Assembly: GCA_032718475.1 (NCBI GenBank)
Contig: JAUCBJ010006205.1
Span: 1-26,396 of the forward strand
DNA: 26,396 nt
Origin: Nemertoderma westbladi
Lineage: Eukaryota > Xenacoelomorpha > Nemertodermatida > Nemertodermatidae
Direction: 5' to 3'
Shown here: piece by piece, positions 9,634 through 18,111 of the stretch
How the letters are laid out: every line of letters begins with the position of its first letter
Position numbering within the stretch: position 1 is the stretch's first letter
Notes under the pieces: model-generated
The model's input: the letters and a program-made list of their open reading frames with translations, nothing else
What the model was told of the DNA's origin: nothing
Databases searched by the model: none
Translations under genes and position numbers: made by a program

Positions 9634-10915
9634 TTAAGAATACTGTGCCGGCTTGTCGACAAAATTGCGCCGCCACAACTCCCTATCACCCATGACATTT
9701 GCTAGATCATCCGCATCTTCAAGGCCAGTGTCCTTTAAGATGCGTCTCAAGAAAGTCATGGGCTGTCCACCTTGCTTATTCACTCCATGAGGCTGCCAAA
9801 GTACAAGATTACACACTGGCTGGTCCTCACAGCGAAAGCAATGTCCTGCAAAGCGGAGGCGATTTTGTTCTAGTGTCAAGCTTGGGGGAACCAATGAGAC
9901 ACCTCCAATGTTTGTTATATAGTGTCTGGTTGGAGATGTGTGCATTGTACTTGACACAATGAATGAGATTTGGTGTCCTCAGCAGTTAGAGCCCAGCATG
10001 GATTCCCATAGAGGAGTACTGAAACTACTGCTGCTCTAAATAATCGGACCTCAAGTTTCCGATTAATTCTCGGTAACTTCCAAATCCTGGAAAGCCTATT
10101 CAAGGCTGGCCATGCCTTTCCTTTACGTATTCGAAGGTCCTCATCTGACTTCCAGATCCATGATCCGAGGTAACATAAGTCGTCCACATGCTCAAGCATA
10201 CCATCCTTTGAGCTTATGCTCAGCCAGTCAGAGATTGGCTGAGGACTTTCAAAGTTAACTGTCAAAATGTTGGTCTTTCTGGAGTTAATAAAAAGACCAA
10301 CACTAGAAGCAGCCTGCTCTAATGAGCTGAGGAGCCGTTGGGCTCCTTCTAGTGATTCTGAGAGTACTCCTAAGTCATCAGCAAAGTCTAGATCAGTTAG
10401 GTACTTGGCAGGATTTCCTCGACTTCTGGAGCCAGTGGGTGGAGTTATCATCACCCCATCATGATTATGATGATCTAAGGACATGCGTAGAACATAGTCA
10501 ACCACAACTATGAACAAGAATGGTGCAAGTGTGTCTCCCTGGAGTACGCCCCATAACACTTCAAATGGTTCTGTGTCACAACACAAATGTTGTCGAACCA
10601 TCGTATACTGATCTGATTGCTACCTGTTCCTCAGCTGTAGTGTGAAGCTGGATCTCACACTTGGCTGTTGCAACAGAGAGGACCAGTCATGCCGCGGCAA
10701 GGCAGATTGCGTTGTTCTGCTAGCACGCAGACTAAGTCTTACCTTGGCCACAATAAGGCGGTGATCAGTGGAGAAGGGTCGAAGTGTAAATGCATTAGTC
10801 TTGTATAGAGCTCCTGTATTTCCTACGAAACAGAATATGGTCTATCTGGGACTTGTGACCACTGGGTCCACTATGAGTCCATACATAGCTTTCCAGTTCG
10901 CTTCTTGAACTGGAA
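9634..10915 (-). pseudogene. RTE-like LINE, copy B: endonuclease tail joined to reverse transcriptase by a deletion
   Basis: Minus strand. 10915-10612 encodes the end of an APE endonuclease: 'SGHKSQIDHILFRRKYRSS', then after a frameshift 'LRPFSTDHRLIVAKVRLSL', with the catalytic Asp-His of the family. It runs directly into 'EPFEVLWGVLQGDTLAPFLF' of the reverse transcriptase (10601 onward), so fingers and motif A are missing. 'TDLDFADDLGVLSESLEGAQ' carries the intact FADD motif. 'YLGSWIWKSDEDLRIRKGKAW' and 'RLFRAAVVSVLLYGNPCWALT' follow. A second frame (9957-9634) gives the C-terminus 'LRFAGHCFRCEDQPV...LVLWQPHG' to the stop. The copy is dead but less decayed than the one at 2890-4380. The family resembles RTE-type LINEs of invertebrates. 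Confidence 0.82.
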
Positions 10916-11046
10916 AGAATTTTTGTGTGAATTCTAAGTGATAGTCTAATTGACCATATTGTAACAGTTCCTGACTGCTGAATTAAATTTCAGTTATTTA
11001 AAATTGAGTTATAAATTGCACTTCATGTAGTTATCTGTCTGTCTGT

Positions 11047-11069
11047 ATTAGCTGTCTGGGACAGCTAAT
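11047..11069. repeat. 10-bp perfect hairpin
   Basis: ATTAGCTGTC, loop TGG, GACAGCTAAT. It lies between the LINE and the T1 relic. No T-run follows and no function is assigned. Confidence 0.6.
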
Positions 11070-11074
11070 CATGA

Positions 11075-11238
11075 GTTAAGGCACTATCTCCATTTTGAGA
11101 CTCGAACTTCGAACTACTGTGTAAGGGTAAGGAATAAGCGTTTGCCACTTCATTAATATATTTTACGTCAAGAGTTTTAGCTGTATTACATTATTAATTA
11201 AATTGCAATTGATATTAAAATTGTACCCAAAAGCCTTC
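11075..11238 (-). pseudogene. T1 transposase relic, third segment (C-terminal side)
   Basis: On the minus strand, after removal of the TTAA element, the frame of the previous segment continues through TTA-AGA-AGG as 'FFAYLRR'. After further frameshifts it gives 'CNTAKTLDVKYINEVANAYS'. This resembles the region after the GHTKF-PD motif in this transposase family as I recall it. Similarity fades by about 11075. It is the weakest of the three relic segments. Confidence 0.45.
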
Positions 11239-12494
11239 TTAACCCTATTACAACTGGGGTGTTTAGACCATTAGCAGCACTGGCGGGGGGTCGATTCCCC
11301 CCCCCCCCCCCCGCTGTATTTTTGTAATTATCCAATAAAATCCTACGAAATTTGGGCTGTAGGTGAAAGAATTATCGAAGAACATTTTCAAATCCAAAAA
11401 AATGAAAATTTCATAAGGTTGGTAGGGTATAATAATTTTCATGAAAAATAGAAGAAGTCCCAGGACTAAATATACATTTTTTTGATATTCTAAAAACTGA
11501 TAGTGTGGCATTGTTGGCTAGCATTAGTAGGTTTTTCACTACGCTGAATCGAATGTGATTATATTCCATTTCCGAAAATTGAACTGGATGCTATTTTTCG
11601 TGCACCTAACAAGTGGGCGTGGCAGTTCAAATTTTGAAAAATACAATATTCGGAAAATACCCCCATCTTTTGATTTTCAATGCGTTTTTTAGGTTTTCTG
11701 GACCGCTGAATCGATTGAAAATATTATAGAAGCCTGAAGACTTAGTGGTTCGGCATTTTTGGTGCACCAAAATTAGAGAGTGACACTTATTCAAATTTTG
11801 ACCACATTGTGGTGTACCAATAATGACGTACATCTAAGACTTGAAGCTTCAATATTACTTTCAATCGATTCAGCGGTTCAGATAACCTATAAAAATGGTT
11901 TGAAGTGAAAACCTTGTGGTATTTTCTGAATATCGTAATTTTGGAAATTTGAAGTAAGCCTACTTGCCACGCCCTAATTTTGGTGTACCACGAAGAATTG
12001 AGTCTTCTATATTACTTTCAATCGATTAAGGGGGCCAGAAAACCCATAAAAATGCGTTGAAATCAAAACTTCGGAGTATTTAACGAATATTGCAATTTTG
12101 AAAATTTGAATTGCCACGCCCTAATTTTAGTGCACAAAAAATAACGTACCACTTCCCTTATACTTATATAGAGTAGTAGAGTGCCCCATACGAATCAGAA
12201 TCAATAAAAAAAAGCCCCAACATAAAGAATTACTAACTCACAAATGACCTTGTAAAATTTGAAAATTTCAAAAGAATTTCTGCTGGGGACCAAATTTTGA
12301 GATGGCACCCACATCGAGAAGTTGAAATCTAATTGCAACGCCTTTTTTTGCAAAAGATGCGCCATTAAATTTGACTAATTCTCGTAAAAAATTGGGCTGG
12401 TACATAATGTGGTTGCATAGATACTGTAATTAAAAACTAGGAAAGGGCCGATTCCCCCCCCCCCCCCCCCCCCCCCCAGTTGTAATAGGGTTAA
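11239..12494. mobile_element. Non-autonomous piggyBac-like element with TTAA flanks and internal inverted monomers
   Basis: TTAA at 11239-11242 and 12491-12494 flanks a 1248-base body. Its ends are exact 17-bp inverted repeats, CCCTATTACAACTGGGG (11243-11259) and its complement (12474-12490). CCCT-starting ends plus TTAA duplication are the piggyBac pattern. Long C runs lie near both ends (11297-11312 and 12454-12477). The interior consists of related units of about 145-150 bases marked by ATCGATT(C/A)AGCGG...GAAAACC...GCCACGCCC. Two lie on the plus strand (about 11850-11995 and 11996-12145), with one full and one partial on the minus strand (about 11525-11750). No transposase. It sits in the T1 relic, and excision at TTAA keeps the T1 frame. 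Confidence 0.82.
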
Positions 12495-12811
12495 ATAGGC
12501 AAAAAACCTATCTGGTGAAAACTTTGTATGGCCAGCAATCATAAAGTTCAGTGAGATGGAATCAATTAATCCCTCCATAATTCTCGAAGACTGATACTGC
12601 AACAAAGCGTTGTTTTTATTTTGGGCAACAGTATTGTCTGCGCAGAGATTTATATTACGAGCATCTGCATGACTTTCTAATTCGTAATCCTACATACTGA
12701 TGACAATATCAGCCCCTTTACCTGGGAAGTTGTTTTCATCTATTAGATACATGTTCATTGTAGACGGTCCTTCATTTGCGATTCCAAATAGTCCACACTT
12801 TCTCCCACTCT
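12495..12811 (-). pseudogene. T1 transposase relic, second segment (catalytic core)
   Basis: Minus strand, read from 12811 toward 12495: 'GRKCGLFGIANEG', 'NMYLIDENNFPGKGADIV', one stop, then 'NINLCADNTVAQNKNNALLQY' (shown in pieces: Asp in CADN, then Q-x-K) and 'MIAGHTKFSPDRFFAYL'. These are the motifs I recall from a large family of unnamed animal transposon proteins ('LHADNCSGQNKNN', 'GHTKFSPDW'). The Asp of CADN and the Asp of H-T-K-F-S-P-D are candidate catalytic acids. It continues the segment at 16277-17273 across the T2 insertion and is itself cut at 12494 by the TTAA element. One internal stop. Confidence 0.75.
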
Positions 12812-12815
12812 AAAA

Positions 12816-12830
12816 GGCAATTATCTAAAA
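12816..12830 (+). repeat. T2 left terminal inverted repeat
   Basis: GGCAATTATCTAAAA. It pairs with 16258-16272 with two mismatches. Confidence 0.75.
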
Positions 12831-13189
12831 AACGTCACACAAAATGGTGATTTTTAAACCTTTACTTTTCTTTCTTTTGGCTGATGATATCATTTCTAGG
12901 TATGTTAATTGATAGCAAAATGATGGAATCGAAAGTTTACGGATATTGTTACATCAATAAACAAGCTTGTAAAACAACCCGTTTTTCATTCGAACTTTCT
13001 GTCTCTGACGAACTACAAAATTTATTAAATTATTTTGATATAAAAGTACACATGTACTGTATGATGAAATACTAAAATTTTTATTATTTTACAACAAGCA
13101 TTAGATTTATAAAAGTGAAACAAATTGAAAAAGCTTCCTCCCATCACCGTTTTGCCATACTTTATTTCAATTTTCTGACACCACCTCAT
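12831..13189. other. T2 left subterminal region
   Basis: No motif copies and no recognised coding similarity. A 63-codon open frame at 12884-13075 lacks any family resemblance and is probably chance. Confidence 0.4.
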
Positions 13190-13433
13190 TTCTGTCCCTG
13201 ACAATTCTGTCCCTGACAAATGAGTTGTACTTTTGTGTCTGGAGGGAAATTTAAATTACATTACTAGCTATTAGTTTATAATCACCATGTATATGACTTA
13301 GTTGAAATGTGTCCAATGTTGACGTATTATCAACATGCAGACATTCCTGCTAAATTCGGTATTTAAATATTCTGTCCCTGACAGAACTGATGTAATTCTG
13401 TCCCTGACAACTACTGTAGTTTCTGTCCCTGAC
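13190..13433 (+). repeat. Left cluster of the 14-mer TTCTGTCCCTGACA (five copies)
   Basis: Copies at 13190-13203, 13205-13218, 13370-13383, 13396-13409 and 13421-13433 (last base different), all on the plus strand. The core TGTC-CCT-GACA is a near-palindrome with two TGTC half-sites around a 3-base spacer, a shape expected for a dimeric DNA-binding protein. The cluster lies between the T2 left end and the transposase start. Possible roles: transposase binding or transcription control. Confidence 0.9.
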
Positions 13434-13555
13434 TGTCATGTCTGTTCTATTTGTTTTGGTACACATACTCTGTTGTTTGCCCAAAATTATCAGGTAGGCA
13501 TCGGCTTCACACAGCTGGCTTTCAATTCAGTTATCCACCTATTGCTGACCTTCCC

Positions 13556-13635
13556 CGCACACAGGAAGCAGGGCTACTGGTTTTAGTTTTAAATACGCAC
13601 ACAGGAAGCAGGGCTACTGGTTTTAGTTTTAAATA
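13556..13635 (+). repeat. 40-bp tandem duplication in the T2 leader
   Basis: Two consecutive exact copies (13556-13595 and 13596-13635) beginning CGCACACAGGAAGCAGGGCT. They are followed by TACCGGTACCGGTACC. Recent slippage or unequal exchange. Confidence 0.9.
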
Positions 13636-13771
13636 GACTACCGGTACCGGTACCTATTTATTTGTAATAATGTATGTAAATAGTAAGGAGTAATTTGACA
13701 GCATGATGAAGTAGGTAGGCCTACTACAGAACTAATTGCTATGCTAGGTCTAGGTTATTTTAAATACAACA

Positions 13772-15677
13772 ATGGTTAAACCTGGTAGAGAACGGCAGGC
13801 TGCCTATGAAAAACGTAAACGCAACAAACTCGGTAACGCATCATTTAAAGAGAATCAGCGGCTTCGAAAACGTGAATATCATAGGAACCTAAAGATTGAA
13901 AATCCTGAAAAATGTAACAAAATCAAGAAAATCGACCGTGATTACAAGGGTAAAAAAAATAAGGAAAGTTGCCTAACAAGGGGTGGCACTGACACAAACA
14001 GTTCAGGTTCTGCTTCTCCTGTTACAGTACAACAGCGTCTCCAGCCAGAAAGTCAGGATTTTCTAATAAACAGACATTATCTAGGTCTGTCAATAAATAC
14101 CGCCGAGTGTTAGAGAAAACAGCTAGCCCAACGAAGGAAAAACAAATATTACAGTCACTTGTTTTTCTCTTTCACCTAAGAGCAAATCCAGTGTCATAAA
14201 GGATTCCCGTGGTCGTCACTCATTGGAAGAAGTGGGAAGACGTCAGGAAATAATCAAATTCCTTGAGTCACCAGATATATCATACTGTTGTCCTTCAAAG
14301 AGATAGATAACAGGTAGAGAATTCATAGAAACTTTATTTAAAAAGTTAAAGCGATACTTTCGTCACATGTATGGCTTTCTAAACCAGCAACGAGAATTGC
14401 GCTACTTGAAAGAAAATCTACTCCCAGGTGATGTAATTATTAGTGTTGATTTTTCACAGAATTATCGTAATGCTCAACTAAACGAAATCCAGAGTGCCTA
14501 CTATGGAAATCAGTCCTTTTCCATATTTACTGCAGCAATCTATTTTTCTTCTGTTGCTGTCCAATCTACATGTGATACCGGTACTATTCCATCTATCTAC
14601 TCTAGTGTTAATCAGGGTGATGACTGTGATGGCTCTCTTATAGATAATAATGTTGAGGAAATACAACAAAAGGGAAGTCTTGAACAGAAGTCATTTGCAA
14701 TAGTGTCTAATGACATTAAACATAGTAAATACATGGCTTTCGCATGTTGCAATAAGCTGATAGGGTCAGCACGTCATCTTATCGAACCAGGTAAGTTACA
14801 GCATATACACATATGGTCTGATGGCTGCTCGCAGCAATTCAAATCTCGGTTTACATTTGTATTATTGAATGAATATCCTAAGGACTGCTCGGTTACTTGG
14901 AACTATGGTGAGTCACACCACTTTAAAGGCCCTCACGGCGGAATAGGAGGGTTAGTGAAACGGAAAGTCTATAGTGATGTCAAGGGTGGAAAGGTTGTTA
15001 TAGAACAAGCAGACCAATTCGCCAAATACGCTAATGATCATCTTAATATTGAAGTCCTGTACATGGAAGCAGATGACATCACAGCTGTCCGCAATTAATT
15101 AGAGAGAAAAGTCATATATGCAAAGCGTGTAAAAGATACACTCAGGATACATCAGGTGAAACGAAAGCAGCAAATAATAGAGTTCTATAACCATTCTACA
15201 TACAGGAATAAGTACATAAAACCTGTTTTTCAATCAACATTTCGAATGCTATTGTCATCCAATCCAGATCTAATCTCACCCATTCTCGAATCTGATTCAG
15301 ATTCGGAATCGAATTTAGAGTCAGAATCAGAAGCCCCACCATCTGATAGAATTATATCCGATTCTCATTATGCACCTATCATGTATCCACTGAAAACAAA
15401 GATTCTTCCTGGAGCATACGTTGTTGCTCAGTTTGTGAACTTTATTTCTGTTGGTGTAATTCTATCTAGAGAATCACCAAATAACTTAATCCGGGTCAAA
15501 TTCATGCGAAAGAGTGTTACTTTTTCTGGACTAACTGTTTTCAAATGGCCTGATAATGTCGATATCTATGATGTGACTGAATCTTCCATCTGTGGCTTGC
15601 TTCCACCCCCCGGCATCTCTGGCCGAGGAACCTACAAATTTGAAACTGATCTATCCATATATGAGAATATTAAATAG
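13772..15677 (+). pseudogene. T2 transposase, DDE-like, two frameshifts and two stops
   Basis: Start ATG at 13772 in the context ACAACAATGG. Residues 1-70 are strongly basic with a repeated pattern ('RERQAAYEKRKRNK', 'FKENQRLRKREYHRNLK'), a likely DNA-binding head. The frame shifts near 14055 ('TLSRSVNKYRRVLEK') and again near 14170 ('KSSVIKDSRGRHSLEEVGRR'). A TAG at about 14303 is followed by the core frame (open from 14367): 'VIISVDFSQNY' (candidate Asp 14448-14450), 'IHIWSDGCSQQFKSRF' (candidate Asp 14820-14822) and 'ESHHFKGPHGGIGGLVKR'. A TAA at 15096 splits the core from 15099-15677 in the same frame. That part holds an acidic Ser-Asp-Glu stretch and a beta-rich, Tudor-like tail ('PGAYVVAQF', 'IRVKFMRKS', 'FKWPD', 'LLPPPG'). 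An undamaged protein would be about 635 residues. Function: presumed T2 transposase; the family has no name that I know. Confidence 0.78.
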
Positions 15678-15691
15678 ATTACACCGTATTC

Positions 15692-15697
15692 AATAAA
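15692..15697 (+). terminator. poly(A) signal of the T2 gene
   Basis: AATAAA lies 14 bases after the TAG at 15675-15677. Confidence 0.55.
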
Positions 15698-15856
15698 CTA
15701 GTAGGATACTGTATACTCTATATCTAATATAATATTATATATATACCATGCTCACACTACTAAGGCATACTCCATAAACTTTTCAAATTTAACTACTTAA
15801 CCACTAATGGAAATAAATTTGTAATGAAAATTCAATCGTTAATTTGATAAAAAAAA

Positions 15857-16249
15857 TTCCGTCCCTGACATTTCTGTCCCTGACGCAGTCTACCACTGAT
15901 TTAAATATCTGGTATGGTTTCAATAATACATAAAAAACCTGGGCTTTTTGTGCCAAGGTTCTCTGATATGGTGACTTCTTACAATTTGAAAATTGTCAAA
16001 AATTTTCACAAAACCCTATAGATAATCAGGTTAAAATTTTATGAAAAGCAATATGTAAAAAAAACATTCTGTCCCTGACAGCACCAAGTTATGTTAATTA
16101 CTTTATATATCATGCACCTTAGTTCCCAGAATCCCCAGATTCTTCAGATTTATCAGAAGCTAATAGTATTCCATCAAAGAAATATTGATTTATGTTGCAA
16201 ATAACATACCAAATTTTAACTGTCATCTATCAAATTTCTGTCCCTGACA
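15857..16249 (+). repeat. Right cluster of the 14-mer TTCTGTCCCTGACA (four copies)
   Basis: Copies at 15857-15870 (TTCC variant), 15872-15884, 16067-16080 and 16236-16249. All are on the plus strand, the same orientation as the left cluster. The last copy ends 23 bases before the T2 right end; the first left copy is 374 bases from the left end, so the layout is asymmetric. Confidence 0.9.
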
Positions 16250-16257
16250 AGAATCTA

Positions 16258-16272
16258 TTTTTGATAAGTGCC
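16258..16272 (-). repeat. T2 right terminal inverted repeat
   Basis: The complement reads GGCACTTATCAAAAA and pairs with 12816-12830. Confidence 0.75.
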
Positions 16273-16276
16273 AAAA

Positions 16277-17273
16277 GTAGATGGGTCAAACTTGTTGGGG
16301 GCTGTAGGGGTAGGTTATATTTTGAGCATAGTCAAAACTCATTACGTTTGCCTTGTTCCGCTTAGCTAGGGCAACGTGAGAATCATAAAGGGATCGCTGC
16401 CCTATGGCTTCTTCAAGGTATTCCAAGGCAGTATTCAACAGTTCAGACTGCCTCTGATCAGGTAGGATGGATGATCGACTTAAACGTGTACTGTTTTCTT
16501 TACAAGTATCACAGATATCTTGTCTCTTTGTCATTACACCAATGTATGAAGGAACGTACTTGTTCCATAGCCCTACAAAACTGAACCATTCTAGGTGTGT
16601 AATCTGGGCTGTACTGTACTGGACTATGTAGTCTCGGTGTAGGCATGCATTGTCATGCTTGATGGCTATCTCATCACCGTATAATCCCTGAATGCAGGAA
16701 TCCTCCCTGGAATAGGAATAGCGCAATGGTCTGAAACGTCTTCGCCTTACCTTTCAAACCCAATGTTCCTTATAGTGTGAGAATAATTTCTTGAAGCGCT
16801 TTATTTTTATGTTGTGAATAAACATAAACATCGCCCTACAATGATGTCTATAACGCGAAACTTATTATCCCAGAAATGTCATCCTGTGAGACTCGAAAAA
16901 CATTCCAACTTTGAAAGTATGCAAAGGTCAACCTCGTCCTTAGTCATAGCAAGATACTGTTCACGTGCACTCCATATATGCTCTTTTGTAAATGTATTGG
17001 TGTAATTCGAATTATTAGATCTTAAATTACATCAACATCCCTTATCAAAAAATGTATCAAGATTTTGTTCTTCTTCAATGTCACTATCTGACTTCTCTAG
17101 AGCACTTCAGTAACATCATTATTAACATCGTCAAAGACCATAGTTAATACTTCATAATCCAGGCTGCCATCATCTGTTTCAATTGCCTCTTGACCAGACT
17201 CGTCATTCCAATATACTTCCAACTCCTTATCCTCGTTATTTAATAGATCCAGCAACTCTGCTTCAGTTTCCAT
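16277..17273 (-). pseudogene. T1 transposase relic, first segment (N-terminal half)
   Basis: Minus strand. ATG at 17273-17271 opens an acidic N-terminus ('METEAELLDLLNNEDKELEV'). A frameshift near 17100 leads into 'SDSDIEEEQNLDTFFDKGC', a stop, and 'NTFTKEHIWSAREQYLAMTKDEVDL' in pieces. A further shift gives 'MFMFIHNIKIKRFKKLFSHY', then 'IPGRIPAFRDYTVMR'. The longest clean frame (16726-16286) contains 'WFSFVGLWNKYVPSYIGVMT', 'DICDTCKENSTRL', 'LEYLEEAIGQRSLYDSH' and 'VMSFDYAQNITYPYSPQQV', where a TGA replaces the expected Gly before 'PIYF'. The order of motifs matches a widespread unnamed family of animal transposon proteins as I recall it. Several frameshifts and stops: long dead. Confidence 0.75.
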
Positions 17274-17709
17274 AATAAATTATAAATTATTAGTATAGTA
17301 ACTTTTTTTGTACAATAACTAACCAAATAGCCTACAGATATTCTACAATAATCTAAAAAAAAAAACTGTATACAGTACTGTACTATTACTAGTAGAATAC
17401 AGTTTGAATTTCGCTCTAATAAAACCCAATAACGACCAATAAAAAAATTTAAACAGTCGATTTTAAGAGACAAACTTTAAATGCCTTTTTTCCAGAATGA
17501 ACTTTTTTCCCCAGGTCCGTTTTCTCGCAACCCGCCACCTGTTGTAAATCTCAAAGCTGACTGAAAGCGTGGTGGCAAACCAATTAATTAAGCACATAAA
17601 TCTAAATAATCTGCATGAGCCGTTACAGAGTAGATCAATGGAACAGAATCCGCGGTGCTAATGATGGTCAATGATGGAATCCTCCATGGTTTAGATGATG
17701 GGATGGATC
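17274..17709. other. Non-coding interval
   Basis: AT-rich flank of the T1 relic. No inverted end for T1 was found. Confidence 0.35.
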
Positions 17710-17845
17710 AGCTGTTCTGATGATCTTGCTTGATTATCAGCTGCATTTGACACAGTGGATCACGCGATATGCATCGATTCTCGAAAATGACATTGGCGTA
17801 AATCTAACAAAGAACGCACTAAATTGGTTTAATTAGGGTTTCATG
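17710..17845 (+). pseudogene. Short relic of an L2/CR1-like reverse transcriptase (motif A region)
   Basis: Three adjoining frames give 'AVLMILLD', 'SAAFDTVDHAI' (17740-17772) and 'SILENDIGVNLTKNALNWF'. This is the well-known motif A stretch of CR1/L2-type LINE reverse transcriptases (LDLSAAFDTVDH). It is about 45 codons long with two frameshifts and a stop. A molecular fossil lying just outside the long direct repeat of the neighbouring LINE. Confidence 0.65.
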
Positions 17846-17876
17846 ACACTTTTAAGATTCAATTAGAGTTTGGGCC

Positions 17877-17944
17877 GCCATAAGCATAGATTCTAGAGAT
17901 AGGCAGGGGGGGGGAGAATTTCGACGCAATCAAAATAATATAGT
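17877..17944. repeat. Left copy of the long LINE-flanking direct repeat
   Basis: Begins GCCATAAGCATAGATTCTAG and ends AATAATATAGT. It repeats at 21594-21663 and differs only in the G-run. It is read as a target duplication. Confidence 0.8.
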
Positions 17945-18111
17945 TTATTTATTTATTTACTCTTTATTCCGCACCAGGAGGCACATAGCTACAGAACAAC
18001 ATAACAAATACCTACTACATTACAGTATGCAGTAGGCCTACGTAGAGCACAAAATATACACATTAATATGATAATACTAAAAAATAATAATAAGTCTTAA
18101 AAGTGATGGTT

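Larger units (their letters stand above)
12812..16276 (+). mobile_element. T2: complete-looking DNA transposon with GGCA inverted ends and AAAA target duplication
   Basis: Body 12816-16272 (3457 bases). The left end GGCAATTATCTAAAA and the complement of the right end GGCACTTATCAAAAA match at 13 of 15 positions. AAAA at 12812-12815 and 16273-16276 flanks it. The boundaries are confirmed independently: removing the body and one AAAA makes the interrupted T1 frame continue in register as 'PIYF', a stop, then 'SGRKCGLFG'. Inside are a broken plus-strand transposase gene (13772-15677) with its own poly(A) signal, nine copies of a 14-mer in the non-coding flanks, and a 40-bp tandem duplication. A 4-base target duplication with GGCA ends does not match a superfamily I can name with confidence. 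Confidence 0.85.

Noticed and set aside
11263-12605. Minus-strand frames containing glycine runs
   Set aside because: The glycines come from C/G homopolymers at the ends of a non-coding TTAA element.
14150-14175. Intron in the T2 gene ending in a pyrimidine-rich tract and AAG
   Set aside because: There is no room for an intron: coding similarity continues on both sides within a few bases, so a one-base frameshift is simpler.
14790-14800. GTAAGT in the T2 core as a splice donor
   Set aside because: The frame runs through it, encoding a plausible loop between conserved motifs, with no fitting acceptor.
13190-16249. CRISPR-like array (repeated 14-mer)
   Set aside because: Spacings are irregular (15 bp to over 2 kb), the repeat is short, a coding region sits in the middle, and the context is a eukaryotic transposon.
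13710-18040. Recurrent TAGGCCTA words as a marker of a particular animal group
   Set aside because: I associate the word with some deuterostome sequences, but a few occurrences cannot support a taxonomic call.
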